From: Prasinococcaceae sp. CCMP 1430 | Taxonomy: Eukaryota > Prasinodermophyta > Palmophyllophyceae > Prasinococcales > Prasinococcaceae | Direction of reading: 5' to 3' | DNA: 10,080 nt | NCBI GenBank assembly: GCA_013416795.1 | Contig: RQSC01000002.1 | Coordinates: forward strand, 46,768-56,847 | Part shown: piece by piece, positions 1-6,372 of the stretch | Layout: every line of letters starts with the position of its first letter | How positions within the stretch are numbered: the stretch's first letter is position 1 | Program-made: the position numbers and the translations under genes | Notes under the pieces: generated by a model | The model's database searches: none | What the model was told of the DNA's origin: nothing | What the model saw: the letters and a program-made list of their open reading frames with translations, nothing else

Positions 1-88
<88 letters not shown>

Positions 89-105
89 CACACACACACA
101 CACAC
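1..105. repeat. (CA)n microsatellite, about 52 units
   Basis: This is an almost perfect CA dinucleotide run from the first base of the window, with one A-to-G change at 82. It is followed by a short pyrimidine stretch (tgtctctctcc) and then AG dinucleotides at 139-140 and 143-144. In the NHP2 gene of this same window, CA-rich tracts lie in the 3' part of introns just before the acceptor. This tract may therefore be the 3' part of an intron of the downstream membrane-protein gene. That is inference; the repeat itself is seen directly. Confidence 0.97.
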
Positions 106-144
106 TGTCTCTCTCCGCACGCCGCAACTTGGCCCGCAAGGCAG

Positions 145-170
145 TCGGCGCTGCTATGCGGAGGCTGCAG
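145..170 (+). other. Candidate 26-nt internal exon
   Basis: The sequence shows a possible acceptor (gcag ending at 144) preceded by a CA tract and pyrimidines, and a good-looking donor CTGCAG|GTAAGG with its GT at 171-172. Joining base 170 to a possible acceptor at 837 (ggcggcag|cgatgcc) keeps the reading frame of the membrane-protein exon, giving S-A-L-L-C-G-G-C-S-D-A-S across the junction without a stop. An exon starting at 141 would also work. There is no independent coding evidence for such a short stretch, so this is only a model. Confidence 0.2.
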
Positions 171-686
171 GTAAGGCGGCCTGACGAGGGCGAGGGCCGG
201 CAACGGCCGTCGTCTCCCGGACTCCCCCCACGCCAGGTGGATGCTGCGCCCGCCTCGGTCGGAGGTGTGGTCCCCTCGGCATCTTTTTTCTCTCGCGCAC
301 GCCACCGCTGTCAGCACCTCGCGCTCGCGCACCGGCAGGAGCCGCCGCGTGGGAATCCTCGAGTGGGCTTGCGCCGTGCGCGGCCTGGGCGTGTGCGCAC
401 TGCGAGTGGGGCCGCGCGGTCTGCTCTGCTCTTTCTTTTTGGTGTGTCTGTGTGTGAGAGTGTGTGTGTGTACGCCGTTGTACGGTACTGCACGTGCGGT
501 TGGCCTGTGGCAGTGGCCACATGGTCGACGCCGCGAGCGCCCTCCCCCCCTTCCTCCTGCCGGGCGCGCCCCGCCCGCTGGTGCCACGGAGTGCCGCCGC
601 CGCCGCCTGAGGCAGGGGGGGGAGGTGGGGAAGGGAAGGGGTGTGTGTGGGGGGGCGGGTGGGGTGAGGTAAAGAGAGAGAGAGGC

Positions 687-744
<58 letters not shown>

Positions 745-837
745 GAGACCGTGACGGGGCCGACGCGCCGCGATACAATTGGTGCGACCTCGGCGCCCAC
801 CCGGGAGCACTGCTGGCATGTCTGCTCCTGGCGGCAG
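171..837 (+). other. Probable intron or 5' non-coding region with GA/CT repeat
   Basis: I see no convincing coding sequence here. Long open frames on both strands exist because the sequence is GC-rich and contains a CT repeat. The left edge is a donor-like GTAAGG and the right edge an acceptor-like gcggcag preceded by pyrimidine-rich tgtctgctcctg. The (CT)27 run could act as an extended polypyrimidine tract, although it ends about 95 bases before the proposed acceptor. This donor differs from the GTGCG donors of the NHP2 gene. The intron call is inference from splice-like edges only. Confidence 0.35.
673..742. repeat. (GA)n-GCAA-(CT)27 inverted microsatellite
   Basis: A short GA run (673-684) is followed by GCAA (685-688) and then about 27 CT units (689-742). 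The GA run is the exact complement of the first 12 bases of the CT run. A transcript of the plus strand could therefore form a 12-bp hairpin closed by GCAA, a member of the GNRA tetraloop class. The rest of the CT run would stay single-stranded. Confidence 0.9.
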
Positions 838-1615
838 CGATGCCAGTGTGTCAGTGTCCTCCGAGCTGGCGGGGCGAACCGTGCGCATAAAGTACGCGTC
901 GAGCACCGAGCTGCAGGCGCTCGAGCTCGTGCTGCAGGACCCGACCACCGGGGCCTCCCTCTCGCTGGCCCCGGGCGGCCACGGCGGGCTGGCGTTCGAG
1001 CTGGGCATCGACGTCAATACGGGCATGGAGGGGAAGGTAGCCCTCGTGCCATCGCTGACCACCAACGCATCCCTGCCGGCGTCGGAGATGGCGACGCTGA
1101 CCATGGTGGACGTGGCGGCGACGGAAGAGGCGCCGGGCGGGGTGTGCGTGTCGTCGCCCCTTGCGGTCGCGGAAGACTCGGCCAGCGTCCTCGAGGTGGA
1201 TGCGGGCGTGAGCGCGTGCGAAGGTCAGGGCGACGGCACTGCCCCCCCTCCTTCGCCTCCGGCGGAGCAAAGCGCGCCTCCGCCGCCTCCGAGCCCGGCT
1301 ACCGCTAATAATGATAGCGGCAGCGACGGAAGCGGTGATGGCGGCGGCGAGGGGCTGAGCGCCGGCGCCATCTTCGGCATAGTCATCGGGTCCACGGTGG
1401 GCGGCGTGCTGCTCATTGCGCTGGTGGTGTTCGCGCTCTCAAGGCGCAGCCGCGATCGGCGCCCCTCGGCGATCTCGGCATCGCCCTCACAGACACCGCA
1501 CGACAGCGACTTCACCAACAACTGGGGCGCCAGCAGCGAGTCGGCCGCCGGCGCGACGCCGCCCGTCAACCGCCCCTCCCGCGGGGGCCGCGCCCAGTTC
1601 GTCGAGCTCACGTAA
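818..1615 (+). CDS. Single-pass membrane protein, C-terminal exon (possible cohesin-like ectodomain)
   Basis: The frame is open from 779, and the first ATG is at 818 (265 aa to the stop at 1613-1615). From that Met the order is as follows. Residues 5-135 form a beta-rich region with hydrophobic strands, an N-A-S sequon and two Cys; its spacing faintly recalls cohesin-type Ig-like domains. Residues 140-165 are a Pro-rich linker, and 165-180 a Ser/Gly/Asp stretch with an N-D-S sequon. Residues 183-207 form a clear hydrophobic transmembrane helix (GAIFGIVIGSTVGG...), followed by SRRSRDRR as a positive-inside stop-transfer. A Ser/Pro-rich tail of about 55 residues follows. The predicted topology is type I, with the ectodomain outside. 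No signal peptide follows the ATG, so the true N-terminus is probably in an upstream exon, with this exon starting near 838. A signal-peptide-like stretch (ALLACLLLAAA) occurs at about 808-840 but in another frame. The cohesin-like assignment is weak; the membrane protein call is firm. Confidence 0.7.
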   Translation: MSAPGGSDASVSVSSELAGRTVRIKYASSTELQALELVLQDPTTGASLSLAPGGHGGLAFELGIDVNTGMEGKVALVPSLTTNASLPASEMATLTMVDVAATEEAPGGVCVSSPLAVAEDSASVLEVDAGVSACEGQGDGTAPPPSPPAEQSAPPPPPSPATANNDSGSDGSGDGGGEGLSAGAIFGIVIGSTVGGVLLIALVVFALSRRSRDRRPSAISASPSQTPHDSDFTNNWGASSESAAGATPPVNRPSRGGRAQFVELT

Positions 1616-1948
1616 CGCGACCTCGTGCTCGCGCTCGCCCCACGCAGCCCCGCGGCACGCACCGTGACGCGCCGAAGTGCGCCACACGCGTGCCCTCGGC
1701 CGCCCTCGCTCGCTCCCGCGTGCCGCCACCTGAGGCGACTCGCCTCAGGTGGCGAGTCGAGGCCCGCCGCTGATAAGGAACCCTGACCTTAAATACGTAC
1801 CGCTGTACTTACTGTACGTGTACTGTAAAACCTTAACCTGATCCAAACACGGCCAACTGTCGGCGGCGGCTCGCCGGCTGCGCGCGCGCGCCGCCGCACC
1901 TCTGCGGCGTCGCCACAGCGCACCCCGCACTCGGCAGCAGCGCCCCGC
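1616..1948. other. Intergenic spacer with AT-richer patch
   Basis: I see no gene in this stretch. It contains the hairpin pair at 1724-1759. It also holds an AT-richer patch at 1775-1850 with several TGTAC/GTAC words and two CCTTAA words, then GC-rich DNA up to an ambiguous base at 1950. No AATAAA polyadenylation signal is present after the membrane-protein stop. Confidence 0.6.
1724..1759. repeat. Two overlapping, mutually exclusive inverted repeats
   Basis: Bases 1724-1738 and 1740-1754 are perfect 15-base reverse complements around a single central base. Bases 1736-1744 and 1751-1759 are a second perfect 9-base inverted repeat (CGACTCGCC / GGCGAGTCG) with a 6-base loop. The two cannot form together because they share bases. 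They lie about 110 bases after the membrane-protein stop, so a 3' UTR structure, a 3'-end signal or a transposon end are all possible. Confidence 0.85.
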
Positions 1949-2203
1949 TNCGTTGCAACGGCGCGCAACAATATTGGGATGGTATATGACGCCCAAGGAC
2001 GCCACGCCGAGGCGCTGAAAGAGTACGAGGAGGTGCTGCGAGTCAAGCGCGCGGCGCTCGGCGATGACCATCCGAGCGTTGCAACGACGCGCAACAATAT
2101 TGGCTCGGTATATGACGCCCAAGGACGCCACGCCGAGGCGCTGAAAGAGTACGAGGAGGCGCTGCGAGTCTGGCGCGAGGCGCTCGGCGACCGCCGTATC
2201 TAA
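1949..2203 (+). CDS. TPR repeat fragment (kinesin-light-chain-like)
   Basis: The fragment encodes about 84 residues with two tetratricopeptide units of 42 residues. Each contains the phrases V-A-T-x-R-N-N-I-G, V-Y-D-A-Q-G-R-H-A-E-A-L and E-E-x-L-R-V. This is the 42-residue kinesin-light-chain / TPR_10-TPR_12 type, an alpha-helical protein-interaction scaffold. The reading frame enters at codon 1949-1951, which contains the N at 1950; upstream of that the sequence is no longer TPR. After the second unit the expected D-D-H-P is replaced by D-R-R-I and a TAA at 2201-2203. No start codon consistent with a whole gene is visible; the first ATG (1979) lies inside a repeat. It is therefore a gene piece, a pseudogene, or the visible end of a longer array lost in assembly. 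It lies in a different frame from the methyltransferase that follows. Confidence 0.65.
   Translation, partial: XVATARNNIGMVYDAQGRHAEALKEYEEVLRVKRAALGDDHPSVATTRNNIGSVYDAQGRHAEALKEYEEALRVWREALGDRRI
1951..2189 (+). repeat. Tandem 126-bp repeat, two copies
   Basis: Copy 1 starts at 1951 and copy 2 at 2077, both with CGTTGCAACG or CGTTGCAACGA. Over the roughly 114 bases shared there are about 8 differences, clustered in three short patches. Such similarity suggests recent duplication or gene conversion. The second copy loses similarity at about 2190. Confidence 0.93.
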
Positions 2204-2280
2204 ACGCGAGCGACCTCTTCGAGGCGCGCTTCGATGAGCGCGTCACGAGCGAACTCGTTGGGGCGGGCGACGCGGAGGGC

Positions 2281-3615
2281 ATGCTGCTCGCGCTCTTTGG
2301 CGTCGGCGTCGCAGCCGCGCGCGGCGCGTGCGCGCGAGCGCTTGGGGCGACGGACCTGCGGGAACTCGAGGAGCACGGACTGCTCGTCGAAGTGCCCACG
2401 TGGGGCGCGAAAGAGGCGCATGCGGACGCCGAGCCAGGGAGCCATAGCTACGGCTTGCCCGCAGGGGGCGACGATGGCGAGGTCGAGGCAGGCGGCGACG
2501 ATGCGCTGCTCGCGTCGCTCGTGCAGGTGTTCCCACTGTCCCTGGAGAATCCGTGCGCGGACGAGGGCGGCGACGACCGCGGCAGAGGCGCGGAAGCCAG
2601 GCCTGGCGCCCGTTGCGCCGCCACCGAGCTGCTCATAGCAACCGATTGGGAGCTCGAGTCGCTGCTTCCAGCCAAGTGGGCGACCATGGCGGTGGGCGAG
2701 GACAGCCTCGCGCTGGTGCACCTCGCGCCGCTGCCGGCGGTTGGGGAGGATGGCGCAGCCCCGCGCGTGCTCGACGTGTGCTGCGGCGGCGGGGTGCAGG
2801 GCCTGGCGGCCGCCGCGCGCTGTCCCCAAGCGTGTGTGACCTGCCTGGACATTAACGAGCGCGCGGTGCGAGCGTGTCGCTTCAACGCGGTGCTGAATGC
2901 CCTCGACGGGCGGGTGCGCGCCGCCGTGAGCGACGGCTACTCGGCGCTGCCGGGGCGACCCGGAGGTCAAAGCGAGCGCGAGGCAGAGCATTCCGAGCGT
3001 GACACGCGCGCGCTGGGCGGGCCGCCCTTCGACGTCATCCTCGCCAACCCACCCTTTGTGGCGGTGCCACCACCGCCTGCGCACGCGCACGAGTGCGCCG
3101 AGTGGGCCGCGTACGCCGACGGCGGGCCCGACGGCACGCGCGTGCTCAGCGCTCTCGCGGACGGCGCCTCAGGGCTGCTCAGGGACGGCGGCGTCCTTGC
3201 CATCGTGAGCGAATACCCCAACATGGAGCGCACCCACGAGTGGCTGTCGGTCGCGGAGGACATGGACCTCGCGGTTTTCTACGATCCGGCGCACACGCTG
3301 GAGGCGACGGAGTACGCCGAGGCGCGCGCGAGCGAGCGGGGCTGGCCGTGGATGAGCGCCGAGGCGCACCTCGCCAGCCTGGAGGCACACGGGGTGCGCA
3401 CCATGGGCTCGGGCCTCGCGTTCGCGCGCAAGGTGCCCGAGCGCGCGCGTGCCGGCTCGCGAACGCCGCGTCGCGCCGCATTTCCGCTCGGTGGAGTCGA
3501 CGGCGAACACGGCGAGCAGCTGAGCCTGCTCGCGAGCTCGGGTGCGCGCGTGCGCCGGGAGTGGCAGGCTTTCGCCGAGGGAGCGCTGTGGGGCGCGGCG
3601 CGCGAACAGTCGTGA
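2281..3615 (+). CDS. Class I SAM-dependent methyltransferase, NPPF (MTS / HemK-like) type
   Basis: The product is 444 aa from ATG 2281. The N-terminal part (1-45) reads like the helical N-terminal domain that precedes the catalytic domain in some HemK/MTS-like methyltransferases (L-L-A-L-F-G-V-G ... E-E-H-G-L-L-V-E). Motif I is V-L-D-V-C-C-G-G-G-V-Q-G at 163-174. The acidic residue after strand 2 is D190 in C-L-D-I-N-E. Motif IV is A-N-P-P-F at 255-259. This motif is typical of enzymes that methylate a planar amide or exocyclic amino nitrogen, such as glutamine in release factors or adenine/guanine in RNA or DNA. The substrate cannot be told from sequence. Sequence after about residue 385 is low-complexity. 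The frame stays open upstream to 2116 and includes P-P-Y-L-N-A-S-D-L-F-E-A-R-F at 2191-2232, which looks coding, so ATG 2281 probably truncates the true protein. No intron is evident. The stop lies 38 bases from the stop of the convergent gene. Confidence 0.82.
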   Translation: MLLALFGVGVAAARGACARALGATDLRELEEHGLLVEVPTWGAKEAHADAEPGSHSYGLPAGGDDGEVEAGGDDALLASLVQVFPLSLENPCADEGGDDRGRGAEARPGARCAATELLIATDWELESLLPAKWATMAVGEDSLALVHLAPLPAVGEDGAAPRVLDVCCGGGVQGLAAAARCPQACVTCLDINERAVRACRFNAVLNALDGRVRAAVSDGYSALPGRPGGQSEREAEHSERDTRALGGPPFDVILANPPFVAVPPPPAHAHECAEWAAYADGGPDGTRVLSALADGASGLLRDGGVLAIVSEYPNMERTHEWLSVAEDMDLAVFYDPAHTLEATEYAEARASERGWPWMSAEAHLASLEAHGVRTMGSGLAFARKVPERARAGSRTPRRAAFPLGGVDGEHGEQLSLLASSGARVRREWQAFAEGALWGAAREQS

Positions 3616-3653
3616 CGCTCGCACGTCGCACCCACCCCTGCCGTATTAATTCA

Positions 3654-4421
3654 TTACAAGACAATCCCAGCGACCAACCGCAGCGCCGCGAGCGCCACCA
3701 GCGCGGCGCCGGCGCCGTACGCGCCCATCCAGCGCACGTACGCCGCGCCTCGCTCCGGCACCGGCGCGACGTCGGGCGCCGCGGCGGCGAACGCCACGCG
3801 CCAATCGGCGGCCGACGCACCGCCGCCAGCGGTGGTGCCTTCGTCTTCCCTCTTCTCAAAGACCGCCGACAGAGTCACGTTGGCATTGGCATCACTTTCC
3901 GTCGCCGCCACGATGACATCGGCGAGCGCGTCGCGCGTGATGCCCACGGCGCCGCCGGGTGCCTTGGGGCCGTCGTCCGCGCGGTGCAGCAGCACGGCGT
4001 CTGCGTTGTCCTTGGCACCCGGCGACTCCTTGAGCGCGCCGGGCCGCAGGATGACGTAAGGCGTCCCGCTTTCGCGTATGGCCCGCTCGCCCTCGAGCTG
4101 CCAGCGCACGGTGCCGCACGCAACCACGTTGAAGAGCGCGGCGAAGGGCGAGGCAGCGCTGCGCCCCGCGCTGAGGCCCGTCACGCGCACGAAGCGCCGG
4201 CAGGCGCCCGTGGCGGCGGCCTCGCGCGCCAGCGACGCCTGCGCGCGGAAGTTGATCCAGTACGGGTGGTTGACGTCATCGGGGTGTTCTGCGGGATCGC
4301 GCAGGACGTCGCCAAGGCCACGATAGCGGCCGACGGTCCCCGCGGTGCTCACGACGACGCGCGCCGGGAGCAGCTCGGCGCGCGCGTCGGCGTCGGTGGC
4401 GTCGCCCTCGACGAGCACCAC
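3654..4421 (-). CDS. NmrA-like atypical SDR, N-terminally incomplete, C-terminal membrane anchor
   Basis: The segment is 255 aa from a GTG at 4421, but that is not a credible start: the frame stays open to a stop near 4506, and residues such as H-A-L-D-P-S-R just upstream look coding. It belongs to the extended/atypical short-chain dehydrogenase group. It shows V-V-L-V-E-G-D-A-T-D (end of strand 3 and the usual G-D-x-x-D), V-V-V-S-T-A-G, R-F-V-R-V-T-G-L-S-A-G (80-86), the W-x-x-E-G-E-R-A-I-R-E-S-G-T helix, Y-V-I-L-R-P-G (122-128) and G-I-T-R-D-A-L-A-D-V-I. These enzymes usually bind NAD(P). The N-terminal G-x-x-G-x-x-G nucleotide loop is absent and was not found in the next 700 bases. A hydrophobic segment at 233-254 ends the protein and suggests a tail membrane anchor. 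It is either spliced to a distant 5' exon or is a 5'-truncated pseudogene. Confidence 0.75.
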   Translation of the reverse strand: MVLVEGDATDADARAELLPARVVVSTAGTVGRYRGLGDVLRDPAEHPDDVNHPYWINFRAQASLAREAAATGACRRFVRVTGLSAGRSAASPFAALFNVVACGTVRWQLEGERAIRESGTPYVILRPGALKESPGAKDNADAVLLHRADDGPKAPGGAVGITRDALADVIVAATESDANANVTLSAVFEKREDEGTTAGGGASAADWRVAFAAAAPDVAPVPERGAAYVRWMGAYGAGAALVALAALRLVAGIVL

Positions 4422-4499
4422 GCGGCTCGGGTCGAGCGCGTGGCACGCGCGGTGGAGATCAGTTGTCGCGTGTTCAGGTGGTGGCGGTGGCGGGGACCT

Positions 4500-5188
4500 C
4501 GCGTCTTATCCGGAATAATTCGCGGGAAATTCCATTTTGAAATTATTTCTGCGCTTTTCGAAGCATCCACTTTGTGATCGGAACTTCCGGAGCGCGCGGG
4601 AGGCCCGCGAGCGCTCTCGCGAGCGCGGGCGCCGCGGGCGGTGCGTTGCGCGCCGAGGGTGCGCCGCGTCGTCCCCACGGCTTCAGCAGCCCTCTGCCCC
4701 TCTCTCCCCCCCCCCCCACGCGCGCGCGCGCCACATGCCCTGCCGGGGGCGCCAGCGGTGTACAAAAACTTGTTGGTATTTCTTTAGTGTACGTGGCCTA
4801 GGCGGAAGGCGCGCTGCGCACCGCGTGTGCGCCGCAGCTCGCACTTCGCCAGGAAAACACGCGTCTCGAGGGCCCACTCGAGCTCTAGAGCACCTGACGT
4901 CGGCGGGCGACGCCGTGCGCCCAATTGGATGCACCGGCGTCGATGGTGGTCAGGATACAGGCGGGCGGGCGCCGCGCGCCGAATGCGCGCGGCCGGCCGC
5001 CCGCGCTGGCGCGGGGCCCTGGAAGACGGAAGACCGTCGGAGGGAAGGAGTCGCAGCCCATGTCGCCGCTGCGGCGTTTCGTATGTCACGAGGGTGGGAG
5101 GGAAAAAGGGGGGGAGACGGCTGTCGTCGAGCGGGCGAGGCACACGCCTCGCCCTCGCGCGCGCGGCAATCGCGCGCGGCTCGATCGC
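4500..5188. other. Spacer with no gene seen
   Basis: Bases 4501-4580 are markedly AT-richer (gaaattccattttgaaatta) than the surroundings and begin exactly where coding similarity of the minus-strand dehydrogenase fades. Bases 4600-4740 are GC-rich with C- and CG-runs. Bases 4759-4795 form a small AT-rich island bounded by GTGTAC words. No open frame here has recognisable similarity on either strand. Confidence 0.5.
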
Positions 5189-5404
5189 TCAGTGCTCGAC
5201 GGTCATGCCCTCGGAGATGAGGCTCAGCAGGCTGGCCGACTTCTTGAGGCGCAGGCCGAGGCTGGGCTTCTTGGCGACCTCTTCGGCGAGGCCGATCGAC
5301 GGCAGCGGCTGCGGGGGTGGCGCCAGCATGTCCATGCTCAGGCCGCGGGTGAGGGCGCCCCGCGGGCTCGCCGCCGCCGCCGAGGCCGGCGCGGGCCCGC
5401 CCAT
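5189..5404 (-). CDS. Unrecognised small protein or terminal exon with LKKSxSLLxLI motif
   Basis: The frame runs 71 codons from an ATG (5404-5402) to TGA (5191-5189) on the minus strand. The first 20 residues are Ala/Pro/Gly-rich. The middle contains [11 protein letters not shown] and [12 protein letters not shown], and the C-terminal third is [20 protein letters not shown]. That last part could form a basic amphipathic helix, possibly a docking or regulatory motif with phosphorylatable serines. Third codon positions are almost all G or C, supporting real coding. Just upstream on the minus strand is a CA tract, and before that a GT-rich region, the layout seen in NHP2 intron 1. It may therefore be the last exon of a larger gene. 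An alternative acceptor (cacccccgcag) would start the exon at Pro33. I do not recognise the family. Confidence 0.5.
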   Translation of the reverse strand: MGGPAPASAAAASPRGALTRGLSMDMLAPPPQPLPSIGLAEEVAKKPSLGLRLKKSASLLSLISEGMTVEH

Positions 5405-5700
5405 CGTGTGTGTGTGTGTGCGTGCGCGCGCACGCGCGTGCGTCTCCCCGCGCGCGCCGGCGCGAGGCGGGCGCCTGCGAGCGCCCGAGTGGCGCGCCGA
5501 GAGAGTGCGCGCGAGCGAGAGGGAGCGAGCGCGCGTACACACAGGCACACACACGCGCACACACACCCACGCGCGCACACACACACACACACACACGCAC
5601 GCACACACACACACGCACACACTCACACGCACACGCACACACAGACACACACACGCACACACACACACACGCGCGCGCGCGCACACACGCGCGCACACCC
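5405..5700. repeat. CA/GT microsatellite block
   Basis: On the plus strand a short GT run (5405-5420) is followed by a GC-rich spacer and then an imperfect CA/CG run of about 165 bases (5535-5699). Read on the minus strand it is GT-rich first and CA-rich last, just before the short exon at 5189-5404. It may be part of an intron or the upstream region of that gene. The apparent His-Thr or Val-Cys proteins in it are artefacts of the dinucleotide repeat. Confidence 0.9.
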
Positions 5701-5739
5701 CCCCCTGCGCCCCTGCGCGCGCGAGCGCTCTTATCCAAT

Positions 5740-6372
5740 TTCGGGCCTGATCGGAAATTCGCTCCCTACTTTCCGCGTTTTCACACTTTGCAGTACATCA
5801 CTATAAATTTCAAAATGCCTGGAGATCATTTCGCGGATTAGCTTTGGATCGCGATTCCGGCCCGCGCGCGGCGGCTGCCGGCTTCCGGGAAGATCTCCCC
5901 CCCGGCCGCGTCCGCCCCGGCGGCCTCGCGGAAGAAGTCCCATTTCGTGACTTCAAATCGCGTTTTGTCACGTTCGAAATATCATACAATTCCGCGCTTT
6001 TGTCTTGTAGTTATGTTGCGTGTTGATCGGCGGTCTTACGAAGTGCGTAGATTTCGATGGGATTTGCTGCGGTTTATGATGAGGGAACGAATGTCGGAGA
6101 TTGCGGGGGCGCGCGATTCGCGGCGCGCGCGTCCGGACGGCCCACGTCGCGCGCGCGCGCGCGCGGACATCAGAAGCAGGGCGCGCGGCGACGCGCGGCG
6201 GAGCGCGGCGTCGGCGGCTTTGGGGCGGGGCGAAAGGGGCGGTGTTGGGGTTTTGGTAGGAGGGTCTATTTATAGTGGACTGAAGCAACGACGTTTCGTC
6301 ACGCATGCCCGACGGCTTGCCGGCCGCCGGGCACCGCTTCGTGCGCGAGTATTGGTCATTTCGCCGAAATAG
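5740..6372. other. AT-richer spacer, no gene seen
   Basis: The stretch contains AT-rich patches at 5735-5850 and 5940-6100. CACTATAAAT at 5799-5808 and its exact reverse complement at 6268-6277 face each other; the latter also reads CTATAAATA on the minus strand, which resembles a TATA box. A 6-base inverted repeat (CGTGAC/GTCACG) spans 5947-5973. GC-rich CG-runs occupy 6110-6240. I see no coding sequence with family similarity. Confidence 0.45.

Noticed and set aside
154-1104. Long minus-strand open frame with an Arg-Glu repeat
   Set aside because: The Arg-Glu run is the CT microsatellite read in reverse, and the rest is antisense to the membrane-protein exon. No family similarity.
1979-2203. 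A complete 74-codon gene starting at ATG 1979
   Set aside because: That ATG lies inside the first TPR unit, and coding similarity continues upstream to the N at 1950. It is a fragment, not a whole gene.
2200-3090. 296-codon minus-strand open frame opposite the methyltransferase
   Set aside because: It is antisense to clear methyltransferase motifs and has no recognisable domain.
3093-4577. 494-codon plus-strand open frame overlapping two genes
   Set aside because: It runs through the methyltransferase in another frame and antisense to the dehydrogenase-like gene. The product is Arg/Ala-rich and unstructured, as expected for a GC-rich shadow frame.
4827-5806. Plus-strand open frames with long His-Thr repeats
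   Set aside because: The repeats are CA microsatellite translated, and the upstream part is Arg-rich GC shadow. The minus strand carries the more convincing exon.
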